This document shows, one piece after another, positions 1 through 8,353 of a stretch of 27,052 nt of DNA (its first letter is position 1; the number at the start of each line of letters is the position of its first letter). Made by a program: the position numbers and the translations under genes. The DNA lies in assembly GCA_035286585.1 (NCBI GenBank), contig DATEDC010000178.1:1-27052 (forward strand), given 5' to 3'. This DNA is from DSOS01 sp035286585. Lineage in GTDB: Bacteria > Chloroflexota > Anaerolineae > Anaerolineales > UBA4823. The notes under the pieces are model-generated. The model made no database searches. It was not told the DNA's origin and saw nothing but the letters and a program-made list of their open reading frames with translations.

Positions 1-84
1 GAAATTGTAAGTTTTAATCTTTTGTCTCACCTCCATTTTACTGCCGAGTAGGGGTGAATATTTTCCATTGATCTTGCACCAGAC

Positions 85-113
85 TTGCATTTACAGTACA
101 AGTATTATATATT
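85..113 (+). promoter_or_regulatory. Putative promoter of the methyltransferase operon
   Basis: A TTGCAT -35-like box (85-90) and a TATATT -10-like box (108-113) are separated by 17 bases, in an AT-rich stretch about 90 bases upstream of the first methyltransferase start. The match to the sigma-70 consensus is partial. Nothing else was seen in bases 1-200, apart from a short open frame running off the left edge on the minus strand. Confidence 0.35.
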
Positions 114-200
114 GATCTGAGCGGTAGTAAAGTCATAAATAGATAAAATCCTGTTATAACTCTTTCCAGGGAAAAACTGAAAGGTCGGGGACACATTACG

Positions 201-1604
201 ATGAAATTAAAGTATCTTACGTCGAATGAAGTGCTGAAGATTCACCACGCCTCTCTCCGAGTATTGGGAGAGATTGGCATCCTGCTCGATGACCCGGAAA
301 CACGCACCCTGCTAGCTGACAGCGGCGCTCGCCTCCTGGATGAGCGAGCGTACCTGCCGCCAGACTTGATCATGAGCTGTCTGCAAGGTTGCCCGCGTGA
401 AGTAAGCTTGCGCGGTCGAAGCAGCGAAGTAACCCTGGGCAGCGGCAGACTGCATGTCCACAACCTGGGTGGAGCCCGGGATGTCCTCGAAGAGCCCTGG
501 TCAGACCTCCGTCCTGCCACCTCCGCTGATGTAGCCCAAAGCGCCCGTTTATTGGATGCTCTTGAAAATGTGGATACGGTGACGCCTCTTTATACCCCCC
601 GTGACGTCCCACCCCACATGATGATCTTGACCATGTTCGATCAAACCGTGCGCAACACAACCAAGCCAATCAATGGGCCCGGAGTTACCACTGCTAAAGA
701 AGTGCGCTTGCTGGCTGAGATGTGCCGGGTTGTGTTCGGGGATCAACCCGCAGTATCGCTGGGAGCTTCTCCGGTCAGCCCATTGAACTTCAAGGGCGAT
801 ATTGCCCAGGTCATGCTGGAAATTGCCCGTCAAAACCTGCCATTTGGACCTCTTCCCTGTCCTAATGTGGGCGCCACCTCGCCGATGTCCCTTGCGGGTT
901 CGCTGGTGCAGCAAAATGCCGAGCTGCTGGCCTCCATTGTCATCGCTCAACTCGTGCGTCCAGGTCTGCCCATCGTTTACTGCGGGCGCCTGTCTGTGCT
1001 CAACATGCGCAGCGGCGCTCCAATCTGGGGCAACCCGGAAGTCGGCATGCTGTCCGCCGGGACGGTGCAGCTCGGTCATTTTTACGGCTTGCCGGTGAAT
1101 GTGTATGGCCTGGCGGGCAGCGGTTACGCCGCTGATATGCAAAGCGGGTACGAGCGCGCCATGAACGCCTTAGTTCCCACCCTGGCTGGTGCCGATGAGC
1201 TTTCGGGCGTAGGCGAGATGGCTGGCGGCACTACTTCCTCCAATGCCCAAATCGTGGTCGATAATGACATTTACGGCATGGTAAAACGTATTCTGCGTGG
1301 TTTCAGCGTGGATGATGACAGCCTGGCCGTCGGTGTGATCGCCCACGCCATGGATACCAGGCGCAATTTTCTCGGCGAAAGACATACCCGCGATTACCTG
1401 CGCCGCGGCGAAATCTGGCGCGGGCGCCTGGGTATCCAGGAAGTGGGCTGGGACATGTGGCGAGCTGCCGGCGCCTCGAGTGTCATGGATCGAGCTGACC
1501 GTTTAGCCCGGGAAATCCTGTCGGAGCATATAGTCGAGCCGCTGGTTGAGGAGCAGGAGCAGGCTTTGAACGAGATCATGCGCATTGCCAGCCGTGTGCA
1601 GTAG
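201..1604 (+). CDS. MttB-family corrinoid-dependent methyltransferase (non-pyrrolysine), paralogue 1
   Basis: A 467-residue protein of the trimethylamine methyltransferase (MttB, COG5598) superfamily. Family members move a methyl group from a quaternary or tertiary amine to a cobalamin bound by a partner corrinoid protein. The family core is visible: GATSPMSLAG (residues 224-233), a following segment with NMRSG, and a C-terminal FLGERHTRDY segment. The two other paralogues in this window carry matching segments. There is no internal TAG, so it belongs to the group without pyrrolysine, whose characterised members (MtgB, MtpB, MtcB types) act on betaines or carnitine; the substrate here cannot be told from sequence. 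The start is supported by a GGGG-containing stretch about 9 bases upstream. It is first in a likely operon with paralogues 2 and 3 and the corrinoid protein. Confidence 0.88.
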   Translation: MKLKYLTSNEVLKIHHASLRVLGEIGILLDDPETRTLLADSGARLLDERAYLPPDLIMSCLQGCPREVSLRGRSSEVTLGSGRLHVHNLGGARDVLEEPWSDLRPATSADVAQSARLLDALENVDTVTPLYTPRDVPPHMMILTMFDQTVRNTTKPINGPGVTTAKEVRLLAEMCRVVFGDQPAVSLGASPVSPLNFKGDIAQVMLEIARQNLPFGPLPCPNVGATSPMSLAGSLVQQNAELLASIVIAQLVRPGLPIVYCGRLSVLNMRSGAPIWGNPEVGMLSAGTVQLGHFYGLPVNVYGLAGSGYAADMQSGYERAMNALVPTLAGADELSGVGEMAGGTTSSNAQIVVDNDIYGMVKRILRGFSVDDDSLAVGVIAHAMDTRRNFLGERHTRDYLRRGEIWRGRLGIQEVGWDMWRAAGASSVMDRADRLAREILSEHIVEPLVEEQEQALNEIMRIASRVQ

Positions 1605-1647
1605 CAATCGAAAAGGTGATGCTCGAAATCAATCCATGGAGAAAAAA

Positions 1648-3129
1648 ATGTCGTTTACAGATACATATCGTCCATTACTAAAAATCATCGACGAAGAGCT
1701 TGTCGACCAGATTGTTCGAGAAGCCATCGAGCTGCTCGCCGACCCCGGCATTCAGATTCACAACCCGGGGGCTCTCCAGTTACTGGCGGATGCTGGCGCA
1801 TGGGTCGATTTCAGCAGCCAGGTGGCAGGCTTACCTGAAGATCTGGTGCACAAAGCTTTAGCTACCGCTCCCACTGAATTTCATTTATTTGACCTGGCTG
1901 GCAACCCCGTGGTGCATTACGGCGGAAATGACGTGCACTTCGACCCGGGTTCCGCCGCAGTCAGTCTGCTAGACGACCAGGATGGCGCGCAGCGCGATCC
2001 GCTGACCGCAGATTTCGTCCGCTTTGTAAAACTCGTCGAGACCCTGCCGGCTTACGACGCCCAGAGCACCGCGTTCGTCTGCCGGGATGTCCCTGCCGAG
2101 ATCGGAGACTTGTACCGGCTGTACCTGGCGCTTAATTACATGCGTAAGCCGATCGTCACTGGCGCATTTGGGGTGGATTCCTGGTGGGTGATGTGGGAGA
2201 TGTTGGTCGCCGTGGCTGGTGGTGAAAAGGAGCTTGCCCGCAAACCCATCGCCGTTTTCGATGTCTGTCCAACTCCGCCTTTACTGTGGAGCGATCTGAC
2301 CGTGCAGAACTTGATGGACTGCTCCCGTAAAGGCGTTCCAGCCGAGCTGGTCTCCATGCCTCTCGCCGGCGCAACCTCTCCGGTCACCCTGGCTGCCGCG
2401 GTTGTAGAGCACGCGGCCGAAAGCCTGAGTGGGGTTGTGATTCACCAGCTTACCGCTCCGGGATCACCTATTGTGTGGGGCGGTGCGCCGGCTGCGTTCG
2501 ATATGCGCAGCGGAACCACGCCGATGGGAGATGTAAACACCTGGCTCATCGACTGCGCCTATATCCAGGTCGGCAAGCGTCTGAACCTGCCCACTCATAC
2601 CTATATGGGCTCGAGCGATGCGAAGATTCTAGACGCCCAGTCCGGAATCGAGTCGGCGGCAGGTACGTTTCTGGCTGCGCTTTCCGGGTCGAACATGGTT
2701 TCTGGCGGCGGGATGATCGATTTCCTCCGCTGCCAGAGTTTCGAGAAACTACTCATCGATGCTGAGATCATCGCCATGGCTAAACGCCTGATCGCCGGAA
2801 TGCAGGCCCGCGAAACGCCGATAGCCAGGGACTTAATGCGCCAATCCGCTCATAAAGCCAATTTTCTCTCTCATCAGCATACGCACAAGTGGTTTCGCAA
2901 GGAGCTCTATATCCCTACGCCCCTGCTCGACCGGGGTTCCCTAGATGCCTGGCGCCTGGCAGGCTCGAAGTCGATCACCGCTCGGGCTTCCGAAATGGTG
3001 GAACGGCAGCTCTCTGCGTATCAACCATCACCCTGCTCTCAAGAGCTCAAGGCCGAGCTGCGCAGTTTGGTTGCACGCGCCGCTCAGAGGCATGGAATGG
3101 TCTCGCTGCCTCCACTGCCCCAGGAGTAA
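1648..3129 (+). CDS. MttB-family corrinoid-dependent methyltransferase, paralogue 2
   Basis: A 493-residue MttB-superfamily protein. Start choice: the frame opens at 1585, but the ATG at 1648 has GGAG six bases upstream and leaves a 43-base gap after paralogue 1; an ATG at 1636 is a weaker alternative. Family core: GATSPVTLAAAV, then FDMRSGTTPMGD, then the QSGIESAAGT barrel segment and a C-terminal FLSHQHTHKW motif matching the FL-x3-HT segment of the other two copies. No internal TAG. The protein is clearly divergent from paralogue 1, so the two probably handle different methyl donors while using the same corrinoid protein encoded just downstream. The substrate is unknown. Confidence 0.87.
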   Translation: MSFTDTYRPLLKIIDEELVDQIVREAIELLADPGIQIHNPGALQLLADAGAWVDFSSQVAGLPEDLVHKALATAPTEFHLFDLAGNPVVHYGGNDVHFDPGSAAVSLLDDQDGAQRDPLTADFVRFVKLVETLPAYDAQSTAFVCRDVPAEIGDLYRLYLALNYMRKPIVTGAFGVDSWWVMWEMLVAVAGGEKELARKPIAVFDVCPTPPLLWSDLTVQNLMDCSRKGVPAELVSMPLAGATSPVTLAAAVVEHAAESLSGVVIHQLTAPGSPIVWGGAPAAFDMRSGTTPMGDVNTWLIDCAYIQVGKRLNLPTHTYMGSSDAKILDAQSGIESAAGTFLAALSGSNMVSGGGMIDFLRCQSFEKLLIDAEIIAMAKRLIAGMQARETPIARDLMRQSAHKANFLSHQHTHKWFRKELYIPTPLLDRGSLDAWRLAGSKSITARASEMVERQLSAYQPSPCSQELKAELRSLVARAAQRHGMVSLPPLPQE

Positions 3130-3204
3130 ATCCCTCGGCAACGCAGTTGCCGGTTATTTTGATAGAATTGAAATTATCTTCACAACCCAAGGAGAATGTC
3201 ATAA

Positions 3205-3861
3205 ATGTCCCAAGCTCTATTTCAACAATTGACGAAAAGCCTGGTAGATGGCGAACCGGATGCCACCTACGACCTGACCAGGCTAGCCCTGGCGCAGGGT
3301 ATTGAACCGCTGGCGATCATCAATCAAGGCCTGGTTCCGGGGATGAACGTTGTAGGCGATAAATTTTCAACCGGCGAATATTTCCTACCCGACCTGATCA
3401 TCGCTGCTGAAGGCATGCAGCGCGCCATGGAGCTGTTGGAGCCTGAACTGAAAAGCCGCCAGCAGGAATTTTCCATCCCTGGCACCGTGGTGATCGGCAC
3501 AGTGAAAGGCGATATCCACGAGATTGGCAAATCCCTGGTGGCGACCATGTTAGCAGCCAACGGTTTCAAGGTTCACGATCTCGGTGTGAATGTGCCTGTA
3601 GAGGCTTTCGTCGCCGCGGTGCGCGAGACAAACGCCGATATCCTCGGTTTATCTGCCTTGCTCACCACAACCATGGTCGTCCAGCAGCGGATCATTCAAG
3701 CCCTCGACCAGGCCGGGTTGCGCGACCAGGTAAGGGTTATGGTGGGCGGCGCGCCGGTCACGCGCGGCTGGGCGGAGGAAATCGGCGCGGATGGCTATGC
3801 CGAAGACGCCATGGGCGCGGTGCGTCTCGCCCGCTCGCTCGTTGGCGTGGCAAGTGTATAA
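3205..3861 (+). CDS. Corrinoid (cobalamin-binding) methyl-carrier protein, MtbC/MttC type
   Basis: A 218-residue protein with the two-part layout of methyltransferase cognate corrinoid proteins: an N-terminal helical cap (about 1-88, with the LVPGMNVVGDKF segment at 43-54) and a C-terminal Rossmann-like B12 domain (about 92-215). The base-off/His-on cobalamin motif DxHxxG is present as D103-I-H105-E-I-G108, followed by GLSALLTTT (148-156) and GGAPV (181-185). It should accept methyl groups from the adjacent MttB-type proteins and pass them to a second methyltransferase that is not in this window. The start is supported by AAGGAG upstream. It is the only corrinoid protein for three MttB paralogues here. 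No reductive activase (RamA-like) gene is seen. Confidence 0.93.
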   Translation: MSQALFQQLTKSLVDGEPDATYDLTRLALAQGIEPLAIINQGLVPGMNVVGDKFSTGEYFLPDLIIAAEGMQRAMELLEPELKSRQQEFSIPGTVVIGTVKGDIHEIGKSLVATMLAANGFKVHDLGVNVPVEAFVAAVRETNADILGLSALLTTTMVVQQRIIQALDQAGLRDQVRVMVGGAPVTRGWAEEIGADGYAEDAMGAVRLARSLVGVASV

Positions 3862-3904
3862 ATCTCGAGCGCTCGAGAGCCAGCGAGCGAACCCGGAGCC
3901 TTAT

Positions 3905-5359
3905 ATGGCAAAACCCATCCAAAGTATTTCCAACCCAAAATTAAGCCTGAATATCCTGACCCAGGATGAAGTTCAAAAAATCCATACTGCCACGCTGGAG
4001 GTGATCGAAACAATCGGCGTGCGATTCCCCTCCTCGAAAGCCCTGGATATTTTCGAAGCCCATGGAGCATTGGTCGACCGGAATACATGCATCGTCCGCA
4101 TTCCAGGTGCATTAATTGAAGATTACCTCAAAAAAGCGCCGCCTGCCTATACCCTGGCTGCGCTGGACCCCAGCCTGGACTTGCCGCTGGACGGCAACCA
4201 CAGTTTTCTAGGCACCGATGGATGCGGCGTTGAAATCATCGATCTATTTAGCGGAGAACGCCGGCGAACGACTAAGGGAGATGTGAGCGACGTAGCCCGC
4301 GTCGCCGATTACCTGGAGGCGATAGCGTTTCATTGGGTGCCTATCTCAGCCCAGGATTGTCCCCCCCAAAGCCGCAGCCTGCACGAGCTGGAGGCCATCT
4401 GGAGCGTCAGCCAGAAACACGTGCAAACCGAATCGATCGTCAGCGAGCCAGAGATGCACGCCGCGGTGGAGATGGCTGCGCTGCTGGCTGGCGGCAAAGA
4501 CAGGCTCCGCCAGCGCCCGATATTATCCATCATGCAGTGCACTTTGAGCCCTCTCTGCCACGATAAAGGCAGCCTGGAAGCGGGGCTTATCGCCGCGGAA
4601 GTGGGCTTACCGGTTGGCTACATGACCATGGCTTCCTGCGCGACCACCGGTCCGGTGACGCTGGCTGGCAACCTGGTGGTAGGCAACGCCGAGGTGCTCT
4701 CTGCCCTGGCGCTGATGCAGATGGCTTACCCCGGCTGCCCGGTGTTTTACGCTGCAGCGCAGACATCCTCTGACCTGCGCACGGGGGCTTACACCGGCGG
4801 AGGCCCGGAGGATTATTTGTTTGGCGCCGCCACCAACGTGCTGGCAGATTTCTACAATCTTCCCCTCTCCATGGGAGCTTTTGCCACAGGAGCAAAAGAG
4901 CCAGACTGGCAGGCAGGGGTGGATAACAGCTTATCCGCATTCATGGCCGTTTCCACCCTCTCGGATATGCTACTGGGCGCCGGGCTGTTGCACGGCTCGC
5001 GCATCCTCTCTTACGGGCAGCTTCTAATGGATGCCGAAATTTGGAGCATTTTAAATGCCACCTTCAAAGGTATTGTGGTAGATGAGCCGTCGCTGGCGCT
5101 GGAGGCCATACGAGACGTGGGACCGGGAGGCAATTTCCTGGCTCACCGCCACACCCGTCAGCACATGCGCGAGCGCTGGCTGCCGACCCTGATGGACCGC
5201 CGCCCCTACGAGGCCTGGGAGGAGAAACGCGATGGCAGCCGGGATTGGGCGCGGATCAAGGCGCAGCAGATCCTGCGCGAGCACCATCCCGAGCCACTAG
5301 ATGCAGGGCTTCAAACCGAACTGCGCCTCATCATCGCTGCCCTCGAAGGCGAAAGTTGA
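3905..5359 (+). CDS. MttB-family corrinoid-dependent methyltransferase, paralogue 3
   Basis: A 484-residue MttB-superfamily protein. The frame is open from 3791 inside the corrinoid gene, but the ATG at 3905 is preferred: it has GGAG about 7 bases upstream and gives the expected N-terminus with the LTQDEVQKIHTATLEV segment, which parallels LTSNEVLKIHHASLRV in paralogue 1. The core ATTGPVTLAGNL, the SDLRTGAYTGGGPED segment and the terminal FLAHRHTRQH motif are present. No internal TAG. It lies 43 bases after the corrinoid gene and 24 bases before the oxidoreductase gene, so it is probably co-transcribed. The exact substrate is unknown. Confidence 0.87.
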   Translation: MAKPIQSISNPKLSLNILTQDEVQKIHTATLEVIETIGVRFPSSKALDIFEAHGALVDRNTCIVRIPGALIEDYLKKAPPAYTLAALDPSLDLPLDGNHSFLGTDGCGVEIIDLFSGERRRTTKGDVSDVARVADYLEAIAFHWVPISAQDCPPQSRSLHELEAIWSVSQKHVQTESIVSEPEMHAAVEMAALLAGGKDRLRQRPILSIMQCTLSPLCHDKGSLEAGLIAAEVGLPVGYMTMASCATTGPVTLAGNLVVGNAEVLSALALMQMAYPGCPVFYAAAQTSSDLRTGAYTGGGPEDYLFGAATNVLADFYNLPLSMGAFATGAKEPDWQAGVDNSLSAFMAVSTLSDMLLGAGLLHGSRILSYGQLLMDAEIWSILNATFKGIVVDEPSLALEAIRDVGPGGNFLAHRHTRQHMRERWLPTLMDRRPYEAWEEKRDGSRDWARIKAQQILREHHPEPLDAGLQTELRLIIAALEGES

Positions 5360-5383
5360 CCGGTGAGCAGGAGGAACAGCTTA

Positions 5384-6379
5384 ATGCCAACTGATAAGAA
5401 AGTCCGCTGGGGATTGCTCTCCACAGCCAATATCAACCAACGACTGATTCCGGCGATTCGCGCCTCAAAAAGGGGCGAATTGGTAGCGGTTGCCAGCCGA
5501 TCAAAAGCAACCGCGCATGCATATGCATCAAAGTGGGAAATCCCCCAGGCTTTCGGCGACTACGCGCAAATGCTCGCATCGGGCGCCGTGGATGCGGTGT
5601 ATATCAGCCTGCCGAATCACCTGCACGCAGAATGGTCTATCCGCGCCCTCCGGGCTGGTGTGCACGTGTTGTGCGAGAAGCCCATGGCGCTCTCTCTGGA
5701 GGAGATCGACCTCATGATCAAAGCCAGCCAGGAGAGCGGTTGTGTGCTGGCGGAGGCTTTCATGTACCGGCACCACCCGCAAACCAAAATCGCTGGCCAA
5801 TGGGCACACAGCGGCAAGCTGGGAGATTTATGCCTGTTCAGGGGTGTATTTAACTTCAGCCTCAAGTCTAAGGATAATGTCCGCCTGGCGCCTGAATATG
5901 GAGGCGGCTGCCTGTGGGATGTGGGCGTCTACCCGCTCAGCTTCGCTCAATACATATATGGGGAAGCCCCTACCAGGGTAGCTGGTACCCAGTGGCTTGG
6001 GGATACAGGGGTCGATGAGACCTTCGCCGGCTTGCTGGAATACCCCAGAAACCACATGGCTCAAATCGCCAGCTCCTTCCGCTCCCCGTGGTACACTCAC
6101 GCCGAAATTGTCGGCACCAAGGGGCGGCTGACCTTAAATCGCCCATTCGTAGCCATGGACACTAATCGCAGTATGGTTTTCTACCCTGAGCAGGGAGACC
6201 CTCTCGAGATACAGGTGCCTGAAAAAGAGCTATATCTCGGAGAAGTCGAGGACATGCATGCTGCAATATTGGACGGCGTTCCCAGCTACATCTCTCTTGC
6301 TGAAACACGTGATCATATCCGCACGGTTCTCGGGTTGTACGAATCAGCCCGCACCGGTGATTATGTAAAGCTAGATTGA
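5384..6379 (+). CDS. Gfo/Idh/MocA-family NAD(P)-dependent oxidoreductase
   Basis: A 331-residue protein of the Gfo/Idh/MocA family, which oxidises or reduces sugars, inositols and related polyols with NAD(P). The N-terminal Rossmann fold begins at VRWGLLSTANINQ, followed by VDAVYISLPNHLH and the hallmark EKP motif (residues 98-100, with the catalytic-type lysine at 99). The C-terminal half has GGGCLWDVGVYPLSFA, the usual D-x-G-x-(H/Y) segment, here with Tyr where many members have His. Start choice: a GTG exists at 5363, but the ATG at 5384 has AGGAGG 9 bases upstream. It follows paralogue 3 by 24 bases. Its link to methyl-group metabolism is by context only. Confidence 0.85.
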   Translation: MPTDKKVRWGLLSTANINQRLIPAIRASKRGELVAVASRSKATAHAYASKWEIPQAFGDYAQMLASGAVDAVYISLPNHLHAEWSIRALRAGVHVLCEKPMALSLEEIDLMIKASQESGCVLAEAFMYRHHPQTKIAGQWAHSGKLGDLCLFRGVFNFSLKSKDNVRLAPEYGGGCLWDVGVYPLSFAQYIYGEAPTRVAGTQWLGDTGVDETFAGLLEYPRNHMAQIASSFRSPWYTHAEIVGTKGRLTLNRPFVAMDTNRSMVFYPEQGDPLEIQVPEKELYLGEVEDMHAAILDGVPSYISLAETRDHIRTVLGLYESARTGDYVKLD

Positions 6380-6453
6380 AGACCTATTACAAAACACCAG
6401 AATGGTATATCTATATTTGGCGCTACAATGCCACCTTATCGAGGAAAAATTTC

Positions 6454-7812
6454 ATGTCTGAGAACATCCCCTCAATCCAGCAGTCGACCGGATCAGAGCA
6501 TCCTCAGGATGCTGGGCGATATTTCAAACATATGGCCCAGTTTGTCGGATTCAGCGACGATGATCGAGCGGCTATCCGCGAGTCGGCTTTAATCATCGAG
6601 AAGCATCTCCCTGATATTATCGGCAAGTTCTATACAAACCTGCTGCAGTATCCTCCTACGCGAAAGCATTTCCTGAAACGCGACGGCACCGTCGATGAAC
6701 AATATTTGCAACTGCGCATGTACCACCAGGCAAATTTCTGGCGTCGAGCTGCTGGCGGTTTTTATGATGATGATTTTGCACGTTATGTCGATTACGTTGG
6801 CAGAGCGCATACCTCCCATGGTGCTGACCCTCGGGTTTACATCGCTGAACGGTATGTAATTGGAATGGTGGGGTTTGTACAACATGCGATTATCAATGCC
6901 CTCATCAAAGAATTGCACGAATTTGATGCCGATCTGGAAGGTCGAGCAATCCAGGCCTGGAATAAACTGTGCATGGTGATCCTTGAGATGCTGGCGCGCG
7001 CCTACGGTCATGAACGCGAGCGAGAGAAGTATGAAGAACTCCTGCCCGTTGACCCGGATGAAATGCACATTCTGTCGGTTGACTCCTATGAAAAAAGTCT
7101 GGGACTACAGAGAATCATCGAGCGCAAAAATGTTTTCGTGGCTTCGGAAGATGAAATTCCTGATGGGGAAAGAAAAATTATCGAAGCAGACGGTCTCTCC
7201 ATCGGGGTATTCCATCACAATGAAAAATGGTATGCAATGCGCAACAGTTGCTTGCATCGCGGCGGTCCAGTCTGCACTGGCAAAATCGAAGGAGATACGA
7301 TTACCTGCCCCTGGCATGGGTTCCAGTACAACCTGACCAATGGCAGCCTGCTCTCAGATCCATCCGCGAGATTGGATACCTATCAAGTAACATTGACCGA
7401 TGGACGGGTGTACGTTACATACCCGGTTATTTCGTCACCCGGTTATGACCAAACCAGCATAGGTAACATTGATCGTGATCAAGAACCAACCTCGGATGAA
7501 ATCCACCCCCTCCAGGGGAATGAATTCTATATCCAAGACTGCCCCCCAGGGAAGATTCTCAAGCTTCATTTTGCTGGACAGTCAGTACTGGTTGTCAATA
7601 TCGGTGGAAATTTCTATGCTACGCAAGAAGAATGCACACACGCCGGAGGGCCCCTGAGCGAGGGCGAACTGCAAGGCGATATCATCACCTGTCCCTGGCA
7701 TGGCTCTTGCTTTAATGTCACCGATGGGTCAGTCGCCTGTAAACCGGCAACCAAACCACTTGAAACCTACCATGTGAAGATAGAAGGTGAAATCGGCAAG
7801 GTCGTAACTTAG
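6454..7812 (+). CDS. Protoglobin-like domain fused to two tandem Rieske [2Fe-2S] domains
   Basis: A 452-residue soluble protein with three domains. Residues about 24-190 resemble a protoglobin/globin-coupled-sensor haem domain: FYTNLLQYPP near the B/C helices and GRAHTSHGADPRVYIAERY, in which H119 is the likely proximal haem ligand. Two Rieske domains follow: the first (about 225-325) with C266-x-H268 and C285-x2-H288, the second (about 355-450) with C394-x-H396 and C413-x2-H416. All eight cluster ligands are intact. A linker of about 30 residues joins the Rieske domains. Start choice: the frame is open from 6376, but the ATG at 6454 has GAGG 9 bases upstream and begins just before the globin fold. 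It lies 74 bases after the oxidoreductase. Possible roles are gas sensing coupled to electron transfer, or an NO/O2 reaction; this is inference. Confidence 0.85.
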   Translation: MSENIPSIQQSTGSEHPQDAGRYFKHMAQFVGFSDDDRAAIRESALIIEKHLPDIIGKFYTNLLQYPPTRKHFLKRDGTVDEQYLQLRMYHQANFWRRAAGGFYDDDFARYVDYVGRAHTSHGADPRVYIAERYVIGMVGFVQHAIINALIKELHEFDADLEGRAIQAWNKLCMVILEMLARAYGHEREREKYEELLPVDPDEMHILSVDSYEKSLGLQRIIERKNVFVASEDEIPDGERKIIEADGLSIGVFHHNEKWYAMRNSCLHRGGPVCTGKIEGDTITCPWHGFQYNLTNGSLLSDPSARLDTYQVTLTDGRVYVTYPVISSPGYDQTSIGNIDRDQEPTSDEIHPLQGNEFYIQDCPPGKILKLHFAGQSVLVVNIGGNFYATQEECTHAGGPLSEGELQGDIITCPWHGSCFNVTDGSVACKPATKPLETYHVKIEGEIGKVVT

Positions 7813-7903
7813 AACCAGCGGACTCCATAATGCCATCGCCGAAATCAGAGGCTTGAGAACTATGCTTATACAAAGATTATGACAAATTTAGGATGATTAT
7901 CAT

Positions 7904-7932
7904 TTGCCCTGCACGAAAATTGATTGTAAACT
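7904..7932 (+). promoter_or_regulatory. Weak candidate promoter for the Cys-Ala tail cassette
   Basis: TTGCCC (7904-7909) and TAAACT (7927-7932) are spaced by 17 bases, 28 bases before the zinc-ribbon gene. Each box matches four of six consensus bases. This 147-base gap holds no other clear signal and no obvious terminator for the upstream operon, so read-through from the left is also possible. Confidence 0.25.
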
Positions 7933-7959
7933 GGTGAAGATTGATAAGGGAGAGTGACC

Positions 7960-8328
7960 ATGTCGGCTGTAAAAATCATCGCCTATCTCGCCGCGGCAAT
8001 ACTGATCTTCTTTGGCGTACTGTTTATCTGGGGGGCGTTCAGCCCTGAAGGATCTGTCGGCTGGATACCTGTCGGCCTGATCAGCGTGAGTATCGGCTTT
8101 GGCTTGATCTGGTTCGCCGGTCGTCAAAGACCAGCACCTGCAACCGGGGGTAACAACGTCACCTTGAAGATCGATCTGCCGGCAAATGTGAGCCTGGATA
8201 CATTTAAGTGCCAGTCGTGCGGCGGTTCTCTGACTATGGAGAACATCCAGATGGTTGCCGGCGCGCCGGTTGTGAATTGTCCTTACTGCCATTCTACCTA
8301 TCAATTGACTGAAGAGCCTAAATGGTGA
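7960..8328 (+). CDS. Small two-helix membrane protein with C-terminal zinc ribbon
   Basis: A 122-residue protein. Two hydrophobic helices are evident (about 4-27 and 34-53), then a Pro/Gly linker and a C-terminal zinc-ribbon-like module with C84-x2-C87 and C107-x2-C110 (CQSCGG and CPYC). A GTG at 7954 is in frame, but the ATG at 7960 sits about 8 bases from an AGGGAG ribosome-binding site. With both helices membrane-spanning, the ribbon would be cytoplasmic. It is 25 bases upstream of the Cys-Ala tail protein and is probably the first gene of that operon. I do not recognise a named family; scaffolding or metal binding for the downstream products is a guess. Confidence 0.72.
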   Translation: MSAVKIIAYLAAAILIFFGVLFIWGAFSPEGSVGWIPVGLISVSIGFGLIWFAGRQRPAPATGGNNVTLKIDLPANVSLDTFKCQSCGGSLTMENIQMVAGAPVVNCPYCHSTYQLTEEPKW

Positions 8329-8353
8329 CCGTCAATGGTCAAGGGATGTGCCT

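Noticed and set aside
1..36. Possible start of a divergent minus-strand gene (ATG at 36, twelve open codons to the edge)
   Set aside because: Too short to judge and without a properly spaced ribosome-binding site. It may be real, but nothing in the window supports it.
1602..1604. TAG stop of the first MttB paralogue as a pyrrolysine codon
   Set aside because: The TAG is at the very end of a full-length protein and reading through it gives only a few codons before TGA. Pyrrolysine in MttB is internal, and no internal TAG exists in any of the three paralogues.
6376..6453. Longer N-terminus of the globin-Rieske protein starting at a TTG overlapping the previous stop
   Set aside because: The extra 26 residues are Tyr-rich and unlike the globin domain. 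The ATG at 6454 has a GAGG site at good spacing.
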